Positions 45,772 through 56,419 of a stretch of DNA of 64,000 bases are shown here, piece by piece (the first letter of the stretch is position 1; every line of letters begins with the position of its first letter). Made by a program: the position numbers and the translations under genes. The stretch comes from Pseudomonas sp. NBRC 111124 (lineage in GTDB: Bacteria > Pseudomonadota > Gammaproteobacteria > Pseudomonadales > Pseudomonadaceae). Location: positions 25,310 to 89,309 of the forward strand of contig NZ_BCBA01000023.1 in assembly GCF_001320245.1 (NCBI RefSeq). Direction: 5' to 3'. The notes beneath the pieces were generated by a model. The model saw only the letters and a program-made list of their open reading frames with translations. It did not search any database and was not told the DNA's origin.

Positions 45772-46761
45772 ATGCGCGTTCTGTTGTTCAGCAGCCAGCA
45801 CTACGACCAGGAAAGCTTCACCCAGGCCACCGGCCACAGCGCCCTGGACCTGCACTTCCAGCCCGCCCGCCTGACCCTCGACACTGCCCCGCTGGCCCAG
45901 GGTTACGAAGTGGTCTGCGCCTTCATCAACGATGAACTGGACGCTCAGGTACTGCAGCGCCTGGCCGCCGGCGGCACACGGTTGATCGCCCTGCGCTCGG
46001 CCGGTTACAACCACGTCGACCTGGCCGCCGCGCAGCATCTTGGCCTGGCAGTGGTGCGTGTGCCGGCCTACTCGCCGCATGCCGTGGCAGAGCACGCCGT
46101 GGCCCTGATCCTGGCGCTCAACCGCCGCCTCCATCGCGCCTACAACCGCACCCGCGAAGGGGACTTCACCTTGCATGGGCTGACCGGCTTCGACCTGCAT
46201 GGCAAAACCGTCGGCGTGGTCGGCACTGGCCAGATTGGCGCGGCCTTCGCCCGCATCATGGCCGGTTTCGGCTGCGAGCTGCTGGCGTACGACCCCTACC
46301 CCAACCCGGAACTGCTGGCCTTGGGGGCCCGCTACCTGGAACTGCCCGACCTGCTGCGCGAGGCGCGGATCATCAGCCTGCATTGCCCGCTGACCGAGCA
46401 CACCCGGCACCTGATCAATGCGCAAAGCCTGAGCCAGCTGCAGCCGGGCGCGATGCTGATCAACACCGGCCGCGGTGCACTGGTCGACACGCCGGCGCTG
46501 ATCGATGCCCTGAAAAGCGGCCAGCTCGGCTACCTGGGCCTGGACGTCTATGAAGAGGAAGCCCAGCTGTTCTTCGAAGACCGTTCCGACCTGCCGCTGC
46601 AAGATGATGTGCTGGCGCGGCTGCTGACCTTCCCTAATGTGATCATCACCGCCCACCAGGCCTTCCTGACCCGCGAGGCACTGGATGCAATCGCCGCCAC
46701 CACCCTGGACAACATCATCCGCTGGGCGGCGGGTAATCCGCAGAATCTGGTCAGCGGTTGA
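45772..46761 (+). CDS. ldhA: Fermentative D-lactate dehydrogenase
   Basis: LdhA reduces pyruvate to D-lactate with NADH. The 329-residue protein is a D-2-hydroxyacid dehydrogenase with the NAD-binding loop VGVVGTGQIGAAFARIMAGFG. The catalytic Arg is in IALRSAGYNHVD, the Glu lies in the segment LGLDVYEEEAQ, and the His is in ITAHQAFLTREAL. The N terminus RVLLFSSQHYDQESF is typical of LdhA. It lies downstream of gacS with a REP pair between; ATG follows GAGAGGACCTG. Confidence 0.92.
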   Translation: MRVLLFSSQHYDQESFTQATGHSALDLHFQPARLTLDTAPLAQGYEVVCAFINDELDAQVLQRLAAGGTRLIALRSAGYNHVDLAAAQHLGLAVVRVPAYSPHAVAEHAVALILALNRRLHRAYNRTREGDFTLHGLTGFDLHGKTVGVVGTGQIGAAFARIMAGFGCELLAYDPYPNPELLALGARYLELPDLLREARIISLHCPLTEHTRHLINAQSLSQLQPGAMLINTGRGALVDTPALIDALKSGQLGYLGLDVYEEEAQLFFEDRSDLPLQDDVLARLLTFPNVIITAHQAFLTREALDAIAATTLDNIIRWAAGNPQNLVSG

Positions 46762-46792
46762 TGCTAGGATACGCGGCATTTCTGGAGGACCC

Positions 46793-47230
46793 ATGGTCGA
46801 GCACGATTTCCGCTACACCCTTTTCAACCCGCAACACACCTTGATCGAGTGCCGTGCCCTGGCTCCGGGCCGTTACCAGGTGACCGGCAACGGTGGCTCG
46901 ATGCACAAGGGCGACGTCTTGATCGTGACCCTCAAGGGCAGCAAGGACCTGGCCATGCGCCTGACCGTGGACAGCGTGCGTCACCTGATCAACCCGCGCG
47001 GCCAGTGGGTGGCCGTGGCCAGCGGCCCAGTGTTCAACGAACTGGAAATTCTCACCTGGAAGGTCGAGTGCGACAGCTGCGACGCAGTGCTGGACTTCGA
47101 GTTCGCCGTCGACGCCAAACTCGGCAAGGCGGCCCGTCAGCCGGCTGCCAGCGCCCGTATCGCCGAACTGGGCTGGGCCAGCCGTGGCGCCAAGCACCTG
47201 TGCCCGCGTTGCCAGGAGAGCGCCGAGTGA
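46793..47230 (+). CDS. Zinc-ribbon-like protein of unknown function (145 aa)
   Basis: This 145-residue soluble protein has a beta-rich N-terminal part (YTLFNPQHTLIECRALAPGRYQVTGNGGSMHKGDVLIVTL) and two CxxC pairs, CDSC and CPRC near the C terminus, which probably bind one zinc ion. No catalytic motif is seen. The start has TGGAGG upstream. The stop overlaps the GTG start of the next gene, so the pair is coupled. I recognise it as a common Pseudomonas gene beside ldhA, but no function is known to me. Confidence 0.75.
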   Translation: MVEHDFRYTLFNPQHTLIECRALAPGRYQVTGNGGSMHKGDVLIVTLKGSKDLAMRLTVDSVRHLINPRGQWVAVASGPVFNELEILTWKVECDSCDAVLDFEFAVDAKLGKAARQPAASARIAELGWASRGAKHLCPRCQESAE

Positions 47231-47631
47231 AGAATCTGCTGACCGGCGCGCTGATTGCCACCGGCCTGCTCGGCTGTGCCGCCGAACCTTCGAAGCTGCA
47301 GCAGGAACGCAGCTACGTGCTGGAGTGGATCGGCGAGCGTCCGCTGATCGACTACAGTCACCTGACCCTGACCCTGGCCAGCGATGGCCGGGCCTACGGC
47401 AATGCCGGCTGCAACCACTGGTTTGCGCCGTACACGCTGGAAGGCGAGCACTTGAGCTTCGGTAAGGTCGGCAAAACCCGCAAGCTGTGCGCCCCGGCAC
47501 TGATGGAGCAGGAAAAGCACTTCCTGCAGGCGTTGGAGACCGTGCAGCGCTGGGATGTATCGCCCATCGAGCAGATGCGCTTCTGGCCGGCCGAAGGCAA
47601 ACCGCTGCGCTTCTGGCCTGAAGAAGGCTGA
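47227..47631 (+). CDS. META-domain (HslJ-like) lipoprotein
   Basis: This 134-residue lipoprotein (VKNLLTGALIATGLLGCAA; lipobox Cys near residue 17) has the META/HslJ region: LTLASDGRAYGNAGCNHWFAPYTLEGEHLSFGKVGKTRKLCAP, with two Cys that may pair, then a repeated FWPAEG/FWPEEG ending. Translation starts with GTG overlapping the upstream TGA. HslJ-type proteins are envelope proteins linked to heat or antibiotic response in E. coli; the role here is not known. A short GC hairpin follows the stop. Confidence 0.82.
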   Translation: MKNLLTGALIATGLLGCAAEPSKLQQERSYVLEWIGERPLIDYSHLTLTLASDGRAYGNAGCNHWFAPYTLEGEHLSFGKVGKTRKLCAPALMEQEKHFLQALETVQRWDVSPIEQMRFWPAEGKPLRFWPEEG

Positions 47632-47640
47632 AGATCCTTG

Positions 47641-47659
47641 GGGCCGCACACAGCGGCCC
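47641..47659. terminator. Short GC hairpin (GGGCCGC...GCGGCCC)
   Basis: A 7-bp stem around ACACA, followed by TAATT, lies between the META-domain gene and the convergent TlpA-like gene. It lacks a strong U-tract but matches other gene-end hairpins in the window. Confidence 0.55.
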
Positions 47660-47667
47660 TAATTGCA

Positions 47668-48132
47668 TCAGGCGCCTTTGAGCGCCTTGATCTTGGCCTG
47701 CAACCCTTCCAGGGTCTGCTCGCCCATCAACTGTTCACGCACCTTGCCCTTGTCATCGATGATGTAGGTCACCGGCAGCGCCTCGCTACGTGGCAGGTCA
47801 TAGCGCTCGGCCGGGTCCTGGGCGAGCACGGTGAAGTCGATGCCCAAGGCTTGCGCCGCCTGCTTCAGCTCCGGGCCCTGCAGGCCATCGAAGTTCACCC
47901 CGACCACCCTGACGCCGTCGGCCGCCCACTGCTTGGCTGCCTGGTTCAGCTCTGGTACCTCGGTGCGGCACGGGCCACACCATTCGGCCCAGTAATTGAG
48001 CACTACCCAGTGCCCGTCGATCTGTTCCGCCTTTACCGTCTTGCCATCTTGGTCCACGCCGTAATCGGCACCGCAACCACCGAGCAAAAGGCTCGCGGTG
48101 ATGGCCAGTACTGCTGCCAGACGCCTTGCCAT
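47668..48132 (-). CDS. TlpA-like thioredoxin-fold lipoprotein
   Basis: This is a 154-residue envelope thiol-disulfide protein. The signal and lipobox are ITASLLLGGCG (Cys20). The active-site motif is WAEWCGPCRTEVPELNQ (CGPC), and the cis-Pro loop is LPVTYIIDDKGKV. This order fits TlpA/ResA-type reductases involved in cytochrome maturation or oxidative repair. It stands alone on the minus strand between the META-domain gene and the arsC-like gene. Confidence 0.88.
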   Translation of the reverse strand: MARRLAAVLAITASLLLGGCGADYGVDQDGKTVKAEQIDGHWVVLNYWAEWCGPCRTEVPELNQAAKQWAADGVRVVGVNFDGLQGPELKQAAQALGIDFTVLAQDPAERYDLPRSEALPVTYIIDDKGKVREQLMGEQTLEGLQAKIKALKGA

Positions 48133-48217
48133 GGGTCAATCCTTCTCGAAGTTTCAAGCAAATAGGTCAGTCGCTGCGGTTAGAATAGCCGCCACACCCA
48201 GCTGGATGCGACCCGAC

Positions 48218-49579
<1,362 letters not shown>

Positions 49580-49584
49580 GTTTG

Positions 49585-49603
49585 GGGGCCGCTTTGCGGC
49601 CCC
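49585..49603. terminator. GC hairpin GGGGCCGC-TTT-GCGGCCCC
   Basis: A perfect 8-bp stem lies between the convergent DUF2069 and Tag-like genes, five bases after the DUF2069 stop. It probably ends transcription or stabilises both 3' ends; the U-tract is weak. Confidence 0.6.
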
Positions 49604-49610
49604 AAGAACC

Positions 49611-50282
49611 TTAATGGTTGACGGTATGCGCCAGCATGACCGACAACTGGCACAGCGGCCGACCGCTCTCTTCGTGCCACTGATTGAAGGCCTGCTGCAC
49701 CAGGGCCAGGTCGCGCTGGCTGGTCGGTTGCTTGTCGATCACCTTCTGCGCGATCAACGCGGCCGCCATGTCCTCGGTAGGGATGAAGGTGTCCTTGCCG
49801 ACCATGCGCAAGAACCGCGGTGCTGACAACCCACCCAGCTGGTTACCGTGCTTGGCCAGGTACTTCCACAACCCGACGATATCGGTCACCGGCCAGTCGG
49901 CGATGAACGCGCCGAAGCTGCCCTTCTCCTTCGCGACATCGAGGACCATCTGCGCATTGCGCGGCACGCTCTTGAGCTTGCCCAGGTGGCGGATGATGCG
50001 TGCGTCTTGCATCAGCCGCTCGAGGTGCTCGGCGCCCATCAGCACCACCTTCTCCGGGTCGAAACCGAAGAATACCTGCTCGAACGCCGGCCACTTGGCA
50101 TCCACCAGGCTGTGCTTGAGCCCGGCACGGAACACGCGCAGGGCCAAGGTCGACAGGTAGCGGTCGTCAGCGATTTCGCGCAACTGCGCCGGCGTGCGCG
50201 GCTGCGGCAGGAAGGCCTCCAGTGCCTGGGCCGAGCCGAAGCGGTTCAGGCAGTACGCGTGCAGCCACTGGTAATCGCGCAT
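49611..50282 (-). CDS. DNA-3-methyladenine glycosylase I (Tag) homologue, divergent
   Basis: This 223-residue protein resembles the Tag base-excision glycosylase. FRAGLKHSLVDAKWPAFEQVFFGFDPEKVVLMGAEHLERLMQDARIIRHLGKLKSVPRNAQMVLDV aligns well with the Tag core. However, the N-terminal Cys and the C-terminal His/Cys that bind zinc in E. coli Tag are not present at their usual places. Its activity may therefore differ. It lies four bases after ttcA on the same strand. Confidence 0.75.
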   Translation of the reverse strand: MRDYQWLHAYCLNRFGSAQALEAFLPQPRTPAQLREIADDRYLSTLALRVFRAGLKHSLVDAKWPAFEQVFFGFDPEKVVLMGAEHLERLMQDARIIRHLGKLKSVPRNAQMVLDVAKEKGSFGAFIADWPVTDIVGLWKYLAKHGNQLGGLSAPRFLRMVGKDTFIPTEDMAAALIAQKVIDKQPTSQRDLALVQQAFNQWHEESGRPLCQLSVMLAHTVNH

Positions 50283-50286
50283 GGTC

Positions 50287-51111
50287 TCAGATGTTCACCA
50301 CGTCGAGGAAACGCGGGGTGGCGTTCTCGTCGATCTTCAGGCTGGTGAAGTCGAACAGGTTGCGGTCGGCGAGCTGCGACGGCGCCACGTTCTGCATGGC
50401 GCGGAAGATGCTTTCGGTACGGCCCGGGTGCTTGCGCTCCCACTCCACCAGCATGTCCTTGACCACCTGACGCTGCAGGTTCTCTTGCGAGCCGCAGAGG
50501 TTGCACGGGATGATCGGGAATTCCTTCATGTCCGAGTAGGCCTGGATGTCCTTCTCGCTGCAGTAGGCCAGTGGGCGGATCACCACGTTGCGTCCATCGT
50601 CGGCGCGCAGCTTCGGCGGCATGCCCTTGAGCGCGCCGTTGAAGAACATGTTGAGGAAGAAGGTTTCGACGATGTCGTCGCGGTGATGCCCCAGGGCCAT
50701 CTTGGTCGCACCGATTTCATCGGCGAAGGTGTACAAGGTGCCACGACGCAGGCGCGAGCACAGCGAGCAGGTGGTCTTGCCTTCGGGTACCAGCTCCTTG
50801 ACCACCGAGTAGGTGTCCTTCTCGACGATGTGGTACTCGACGCCCAATTCCTTGAGGTATGCCGGCAGCACATGCTCGGGGAAGCCCGGCTGCTTCTGGT
50901 CCATGTTCACCGCGACAATCTCGAACTTGATCGGTGCCACCTTCTGCAGGTGCAACAGAACGTCGAGCATGGTGTAGCTGTCCTTGCCGCCGGACAGGCA
51001 GACCATGACCTTGTCGCCATCCTCGATCATGTTGTAGTCGGTGATGGCTTCGCCGGCGAGACGACGCAGGCGTTTTTGCAGTTTGTTCTGGTTGACCGAG
51101 AGGGTGCCCAT
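50287..51111 (-). CDS. ttcA: tRNA 2-thiocytidine synthetase TtcA
   Basis: TtcA adds sulfur to C32 of some tRNAs, using ATP and a [4Fe-4S] cluster. The 274-residue protein has the PP-loop motif [17 protein letters not shown] (residues 40-45 SGGKDS), the cluster cysteines in [10 protein letters not shown], and a later CxxC in [14 protein letters not shown]. The start [15 protein letters not shown] removes nine upstream codons that lack support. It is followed closely by the Tag-like gene. Confidence 0.94.
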   Translation of the reverse strand: MGTLSVNQNKLQKRLRRLAGEAITDYNMIEDGDKVMVCLSGGKDSYTMLDVLLHLQKVAPIKFEIVAVNMDQKQPGFPEHVLPAYLKELGVEYHIVEKDTYSVVKELVPEGKTTCSLCSRLRRGTLYTFADEIGATKMALGHHRDDIVETFFLNMFFNGALKGMPPKLRADDGRNVVIRPLAYCSEKDIQAYSDMKEFPIIPCNLCGSQENLQRQVVKDMLVEWERKHPGRTESIFRAMQNVAPSQLADRNLFDFTSLKIDENATPRFLDVVNI

Positions 51112-51374
51112 AGCGCTTGGATCCGCGAGGTGTGACAAAAGCCGGCTATTTTACGCACAAACCACGCGCACCTGTAGGGATTCCGATAAAGACTTCAAGG
51201 GAATCAACAACGGCCGTGACAGCGCAATTTGCTCTAAAACGCCGGGTTTGTGCAGGGATTGGCTTCCTATACTGCGACATAAGGCCACATTACCGTTCTG
51301 CTTCGGTGTCCTGGCCTCGGGCCGCTTGCGCTCCACGTGGGGGGCGATTGGCAACATTGAGAGGAGTGACCGGC

Positions 51375-51974
51375 ATGATTCATCACGTTGTGGGGCTGTT
51401 TACCCATCCCGACCAGGAATGGCGGGAGATTCGTGGCGAAGAAGAAAGCATCAGCCACATGTACCTTACTCATACCCTCATTCTGGCGGCAATCCCCGCC
51501 GTTTCGGCCTTTATTGGCACAACCCAGGTGGGCTGGGTGATCGGTGGCCGGCCAGCCGTGATGCTGACCATGGAAAGTGCCATTTGGATGAGCATCATGT
51601 CCTACGTGGCGATGCTCGCCGGGGTCGCGGTGATGGGGGCATTCATACACTGGATGGCCCGCACCTACGACGCCAACCCATCCATGGCGCAATGCATCGC
51701 CTTTGCCACCTACACCGCTACCCCGCTGTTCCTCGGCGGCCTGGCGGCGCTCTATCCGCACCTATGGCTGGGCATGCTGGTGGGGACCGCTGCCATTTGC
51801 TACACCGTGTATCTGCTGTACGTCGGCTTGCCGACCTTCATGAACATACCATCAGATGAAGGCTTCCTGTTCTCAAGCTCGGTGCTTGCGGTGGGCCTCG
51901 TGGTGCTGGTGGCGATCATGGCCGCAACCGTGATCATCTGGGGTTTGGGCGTGGGGCCCATGTACACCAACTAG
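51375..51974 (+). CDS. Yip1-domain membrane protein
   Basis: This is a 199-residue inner-membrane protein with about five helices and the Yip1 pattern. It begins MIHHVVGLFTHPDQEWREIR, then YLTHTLILAAIPAVSAFIG, SIMSYVAMLAGVAVMGAFIHWMARTYD, CIAFATYTATPLFLGGLAALYP, and ends in LLYVGLPTFMNIPSDEGFLFSSSVLAVGLVVLVAIMAATVIIWG. The start follows GAGGAG. The preceding 263 bp hold no gene; a TATACT-like -10 is at 51268-51273. The function is unknown. Confidence 0.85.
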   Translation: MIHHVVGLFTHPDQEWREIRGEEESISHMYLTHTLILAAIPAVSAFIGTTQVGWVIGGRPAVMLTMESAIWMSIMSYVAMLAGVAVMGAFIHWMARTYDANPSMAQCIAFATYTATPLFLGGLAALYPHLWLGMLVGTAAICYTVYLLYVGLPTFMNIPSDEGFLFSSSVLAVGLVVLVAIMAATVIIWGLGVGPMYTN

Positions 51975-52008
51975 ATCAGATCCAGCCAACATAGGGCATC
52001 AAGCCAGG

Positions 52009-52029
52009 GGCCGCCGCAAGGCGGCCTTT
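52009..52029 (+). terminator. GC hairpin with GCAA loop after the Yip1 gene
   Basis: GGCCGCC (52009-52015) pairs with GGCGGCC (52020-52026) around GCAA, followed by TTTG. It is a plausible intrinsic terminator. Confidence 0.65.
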
Positions 52030-52120
52030 GTCTGCCCAGCCGATGCCTGCCTGCTGACCGGTGGCTCGGCACCGGCGCCACGCTTGCGGCATAATGCCCG
52101 GTCAGGAGAACCACCCCGCC

Positions 52121-52615
52121 ATGCCCGAGCTGCTCAAAGAACGCGTCGAAACCTGTTACCAGCAAGCCGAAGCCTTCTTCAAACGCCCCTTCCCACGCCC
52201 GGAAGTCAGCTTCAAGCTGCGCGGCCAGAAGGCCGGTGTCGCCCACCTGCACGAGAACCTGCTGCGCTTCAACCTGCAACTGTATCGCGAGAACCAGGAC
52301 GACTTCCTGCGCCAGACCGTGGCCCATGAAGTGGCGCACCTGGTGGCCCACCAACTGTTTGGTGACCGCATCCAGGCCCACGGCGAGGAGTGGCAGCTGA
52401 TCATGCGCGGGGTCTATGAACTGCCGCCCAATCGCTGCCACAACTATGAAGTGCAGCGGCGCGTGGTAACCCGCTACATCTACCGCTGCCCGTGCCCCGA
52501 GGCTGACTTCCCGTTTACCGCGCAGCGGCACAAGCTGGTGCGCCAGGGGCGGCGCTACCTGTGCCGGCGCTGCCGGGAGATTCTGGTGTACAGCGGTGAA
52601 ACCCGTGTCGAATAG
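52121..52615 (+). CDS. sprT: SprT-family zinc metalloprotease
   Basis: SprT-like proteins resemble the DNA-protein crosslink protease SPRTN. The 164-residue protein has the zinc motif HEVAH (His69, Glu70, His73) in TVAHEVAHLVAHQLFG. A C-terminal zinc ribbon, with the paired cysteines YRCPC and YLCRRC, contacts DNA in relatives. The start MPELLKERVE follows AGGAG; an earlier frame start would add 20 residues without support. An intrinsic terminator lies after the stop. Confidence 0.9.
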   Translation: MPELLKERVETCYQQAEAFFKRPFPRPEVSFKLRGQKAGVAHLHENLLRFNLQLYRENQDDFLRQTVAHEVAHLVAHQLFGDRIQAHGEEWQLIMRGVYELPPNRCHNYEVQRRVVTRYIYRCPCPEADFPFTAQRHKLVRQGRRYLCRRCREILVYSGETRVE

Positions 52616-52625
52616 CCAGGCACAA

Positions 52626-52655
52626 GAAAGGCGACCCGAGGGTCGCCTTCTTTAT
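52626..52655. terminator. Intrinsic terminator between sprT and dctA
   Basis: AAGGCGACCC and GGGTCGCCTT form a 10-bp stem with loop GA, followed by CTTTATT. It lies between the convergent sprT and dctA genes and may serve both. Confidence 0.85.
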
Positions 52656-52668
52656 TACAGCACCAGGA

Positions 52669-53994
<1,326 letters not shown>

Positions 53995-54124
53995 TCATTT
54001 TCCTCAAGTGTGCCAGCTTCACCCTTCCCAGGGTGTGCAAGCACCTGAATCGCTAACCCTCCTGCACCTGGAGGGATTTGTCGTTGTGTTCGAGCTGCCT
54101 GGGCAGGCCTCTGCCAAGTGAGAT

Positions 54125-54140
54125 AGCAAGGGCGATGCCA
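54125..54140 (-). promoter_or_regulatory. Sigma-54 promoter for dctA
   Basis: Read on the minus strand the site is TGGCATCGCCCTTGCT, with GG and GC exactly 12 bp apart as in the consensus TGGCAC-N5-TTGC. The start of transcription would be near 54114, about 120 nt before dctA. Confidence 0.8.
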
Positions 54141-54219
54141 AAATGCCCATCTTGGGTGCAGAGGCAATGTTTACGGGTTTCAAATGCACAACGACGGGGC
54201 AAGTTTTCCGAGGAGAGGT

Positions 54220-54274
54220 GGCGGATTTCCGCCCGATGGCGGGAAATGTACAAAGGATGTGGCGGGAATCCGCC
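54220..54274. promoter_or_regulatory. Two upstream activator palindromes for dctA
   Basis: GGCGGA-TT-TCCGCC (54220-54233) and GGCGGGAATCCGCC (54261-54274) are similar palindromes with centres 41 bp apart (about four turns), roughly 113 and 154 bp upstream of the predicted start. This is the usual arrangement for a bacterial enhancer-binding protein, probably DctD. Confidence 0.7.
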
Positions 54275-54285
54275 CGAGCTACAGG

Positions 54286-55632
54286 TCAATCAAGAGTCAA
54301 GGTGATACAGAAGGCGGCTCCGCCCAACGCCGATTCAACCAAGGTCAGTTCGGCGTCATAGCTGTCGACGATGTCCTTGACCACCGCCAGGCCGATGCCC
54401 TGACCCGGATGCTGCCGGTCCAGCCGTTCGCCACGCTCGAGAATCCGCTCACGCTGGTCGGCCGGCACCCCTGGGCCATCGTCCTCGATGCACAGCGTCA
54501 GCTTGCCGGGTGATTGCCGCAGGCTGACCCGTATATGCCCCAGGCTTAGCCGGTAGGCGTTTTCCAGCAGATTACCCAGCAACTCCAGCAACGCGCCCTG
54601 CTCCATTGGCACATGCGACTGCGCCGGCACATCCAGGTCAACCTCGACCCGCTTGTCGCGGTAGACCTTGGCTAACGTGCTGCACAGGCTTTCCAGCACC
54701 GGCAGCAACAGCACGCGGTGACGCACCAGGCCGCTCTTGCGCAGGCTGGCACGCTGTAACTGGTAGTCGATCTGCTGACTCATGCGCTCGATCTGGCTCT
54801 GCAACACCTGGGCCTGTTCGCGTTCGCCAGCACGCTGCTGCATGCTCTCGCCCACACCCTGCAGCACCGCCAAGGGTGTCTTCAGGCTGTGCGCCAGATC
54901 GCCCAGTGAGTCGCGATAGCGGGTGCGCTGCTCGCGTTCACTGCTCAGCAGCCGGTTCAGCGATCGGGTCAGGCGCAGCAGTTCGCGCGGGTGCTCGCCG
55001 CTGAGGCCATCGCGAGCGCCGGACTCCACCTCATCCAGTTCGATGCTCAACCGACGCAATGAGCGCAGCCCCCAGGTCAGGCCGGCCCAGAGTAGTACCA
55101 GCAAGGCCAGCAGGGCCGCGCCAAAGCCCAGGTAGAGCTTTTCGCGCAGGCCAGTGAGCGTGGCCTTGTACTCGCTCACTGGCTGCAGGGCGACGATGCT
55201 GTAAGCCGCGCTCTGGCCACCGAGCAGCTTGACCTCGACGTCGTAGACGAAGAACTCTTCGCCGTCGTCCTGATGAATGCGGGCGAACTCATTGCCTCGC
55301 CCGTCGTAGCGCGGGTGGTAATTGATGTGCCGGTCGGAAGTGGCACGTGAGCGCCAGACCAGGTTGCCGTCGCGGTCGAAGATGTACCCCAGCAGGCCGG
55401 TGTACGGCAGGTTGTAGCGCTCGTCCGGCAGCAGGTCGGGCATTTTCAGCTGGCCATGCTCGATGCGCGCGGCGGAGATCAGTGTGGTCACGTCCGAGGC
55501 AAGGCGCTGCTCGATCGATTCCTGCAGGGCCAGGCTGAAGGCTTTCTGCAAGGCCGGCAACAGCGCCAGCATGAACAGCAACGCCAGCACTGCCGCCGCG
55601 AGCATCAGGCGCACCCGCAGCGAACGGATCAT
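54286..55632 (-). CDS. phoQ: Sensor kinase PhoQ
   Basis: PhoQ senses low Mg2+ and cationic peptides in the periplasm. The 448-residue protein has helices at about 8-28 and 166-189 around a periplasmic domain that contains an acidic patch (HQDDGEEFFVYDVEV, about 120-134), as in PhoQ. HAMP follows, then the HisKA motif LGDLAHSLKTPLAVLQG with His248, and an HATPase domain with DDGPGVPADQRERILERG and GQGIGLAVVKDIVDSY. It overlaps the phoP stop by four bases. Its identity is further supported by phoP and oprH upstream in the same direction. Confidence 0.9.
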   Translation of the reverse strand: MIRSLRVRLMLAAAVLALLFMLALLPALQKAFSLALQESIEQRLASDVTTLISAARIEHGQLKMPDLLPDERYNLPYTGLLGYIFDRDGNLVWRSRATSDRHINYHPRYDGRGNEFARIHQDDGEEFFVYDVEVKLLGGQSAAYSIVALQPVSEYKATLTGLREKLYLGFGAALLALLVLLWAGLTWGLRSLRRLSIELDEVESGARDGLSGEHPRELLRLTRSLNRLLSSEREQRTRYRDSLGDLAHSLKTPLAVLQGVGESMQQRAGEREQAQVLQSQIERMSQQIDYQLQRASLRKSGLVRHRVLLLPVLESLCSTLAKVYRDKRVEVDLDVPAQSHVPMEQGALLELLGNLLENAYRLSLGHIRVSLRQSPGKLTLCIEDDGPGVPADQRERILERGERLDRQHPGQGIGLAVVKDIVDSYDAELTLVESALGGAAFCITLTLD

Positions 55633-56306
55633 CGGCAGCGCTCGGTAAACAGGTAGCCCAGGCCGCGTACCGTATCAATCGGCTTGAAACCATTCACGCC
55701 TTCCAGCTTGCGGCGCAGGCGGCCGACCAGCACTTCGATGACATTGGGGTCGCGCTCCTCGTCACCGGGATAGAGCTGCTCCATCAGGCGATCCTTGGCT
55801 ACCACCTGCTGGTGATGACGCATAAGGTATTCGAGGATGCGGTACTCGTAGGCGGTCAGCGCCAGCGGCTGCTGATCCAGGGTCGCCTGCTTACGGTTGA
55901 GGTCCAGAACCAGGGGGCCGGCGGCAATGGTCGACTGGGTGAAACCACTGGAACGGCGCAGCAAGGCGTTCAGCCGCGCTTCAAGCTCCTCGAACTGGAA
56001 CGGCTTGACCAGATAGTCGTCGGCACCGGCGGCCAGGCCTTCGACCTTGTCCTGCCAGTTGCCGCGAGCGGTAAGAATGAGGATGGGGAAGGTCTTGCCC
56101 TGGCTGCGCAGGCGGCCGATCAGTTCCAGCCCGCTGATGCCGGGCAGGCCGAGATCGACGATGGCCAGGTCGAAATGGAAGTGTTCGGCCTGGTACAGGG
56201 CCTCTTCGGCATCGGCCACGGCTTCGGCCACATGGCCGCTTTCGCCCAGGCGTGTATGGAGGTGGTGCCGCAGCAGGGCTTCATCCTCGACCACCAGCAG
56301 TTTCAT
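55629..56306 (-). CDS. phoP: Response regulator PhoP
   Basis: This 225-residue OmpR-type regulator has a receiver (MKLLVVEDEALLRHHLHTRLGESG; Asp51 in FDLAIVDLGLPG; Lys in YLVKPFQFEELEARL) and a winged helix with LTAYEYRILEYLMRHHQQVVAKDRLMEQLYPGDEERDPNVIEVLVGRLRRKLEG. It binds tandem hexamers such as those found upstream of oprH. AGGAG precedes the start. A 70-bp REP palindrome separates it from oprH. Confidence 0.92.
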   Translation of the reverse strand: MKLLVVEDEALLRHHLHTRLGESGHVAEAVADAEEALYQAEHFHFDLAIVDLGLPGISGLELIGRLRSQGKTFPILILTARGNWQDKVEGLAAGADDYLVKPFQFEELEARLNALLRRSSGFTQSTIAAGPLVLDLNRKQATLDQQPLALTAYEYRILEYLMRHHQQVVAKDRLMEQLYPGDEERDPNVIEVLVGRLRRKLEGVNGFKPIDTVRGLGYLFTERCR

Positions 56307-56330
56307 TCAAGGCTCCTATTATGTGTTGCC

Positions 56331-56400
56331 TGTACCGGCGCTTTCGCGGGACAAGCCCGCTCCTACAGAAGCGGGCTTGTCCCGCGAGAGGGCCGGTACA
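56331..56400. repeat. 70-bp REP inverted pair between oprH and phoP
   Basis: TGTACCGGC...GCCGGTACA bracket two facing REP units (TTCGCGGGACAAGCCCGCTCC / GAAGCGGGCTTGTCCCGCGA), forming a nearly perfect palindrome. On the oprH-phoP mRNA it would fold into a very long hairpin, likely to affect expression of phoP relative to oprH. Confidence 0.88.
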
Positions 56401-56419
56401 GAATAACCCGGCTCGCGGG

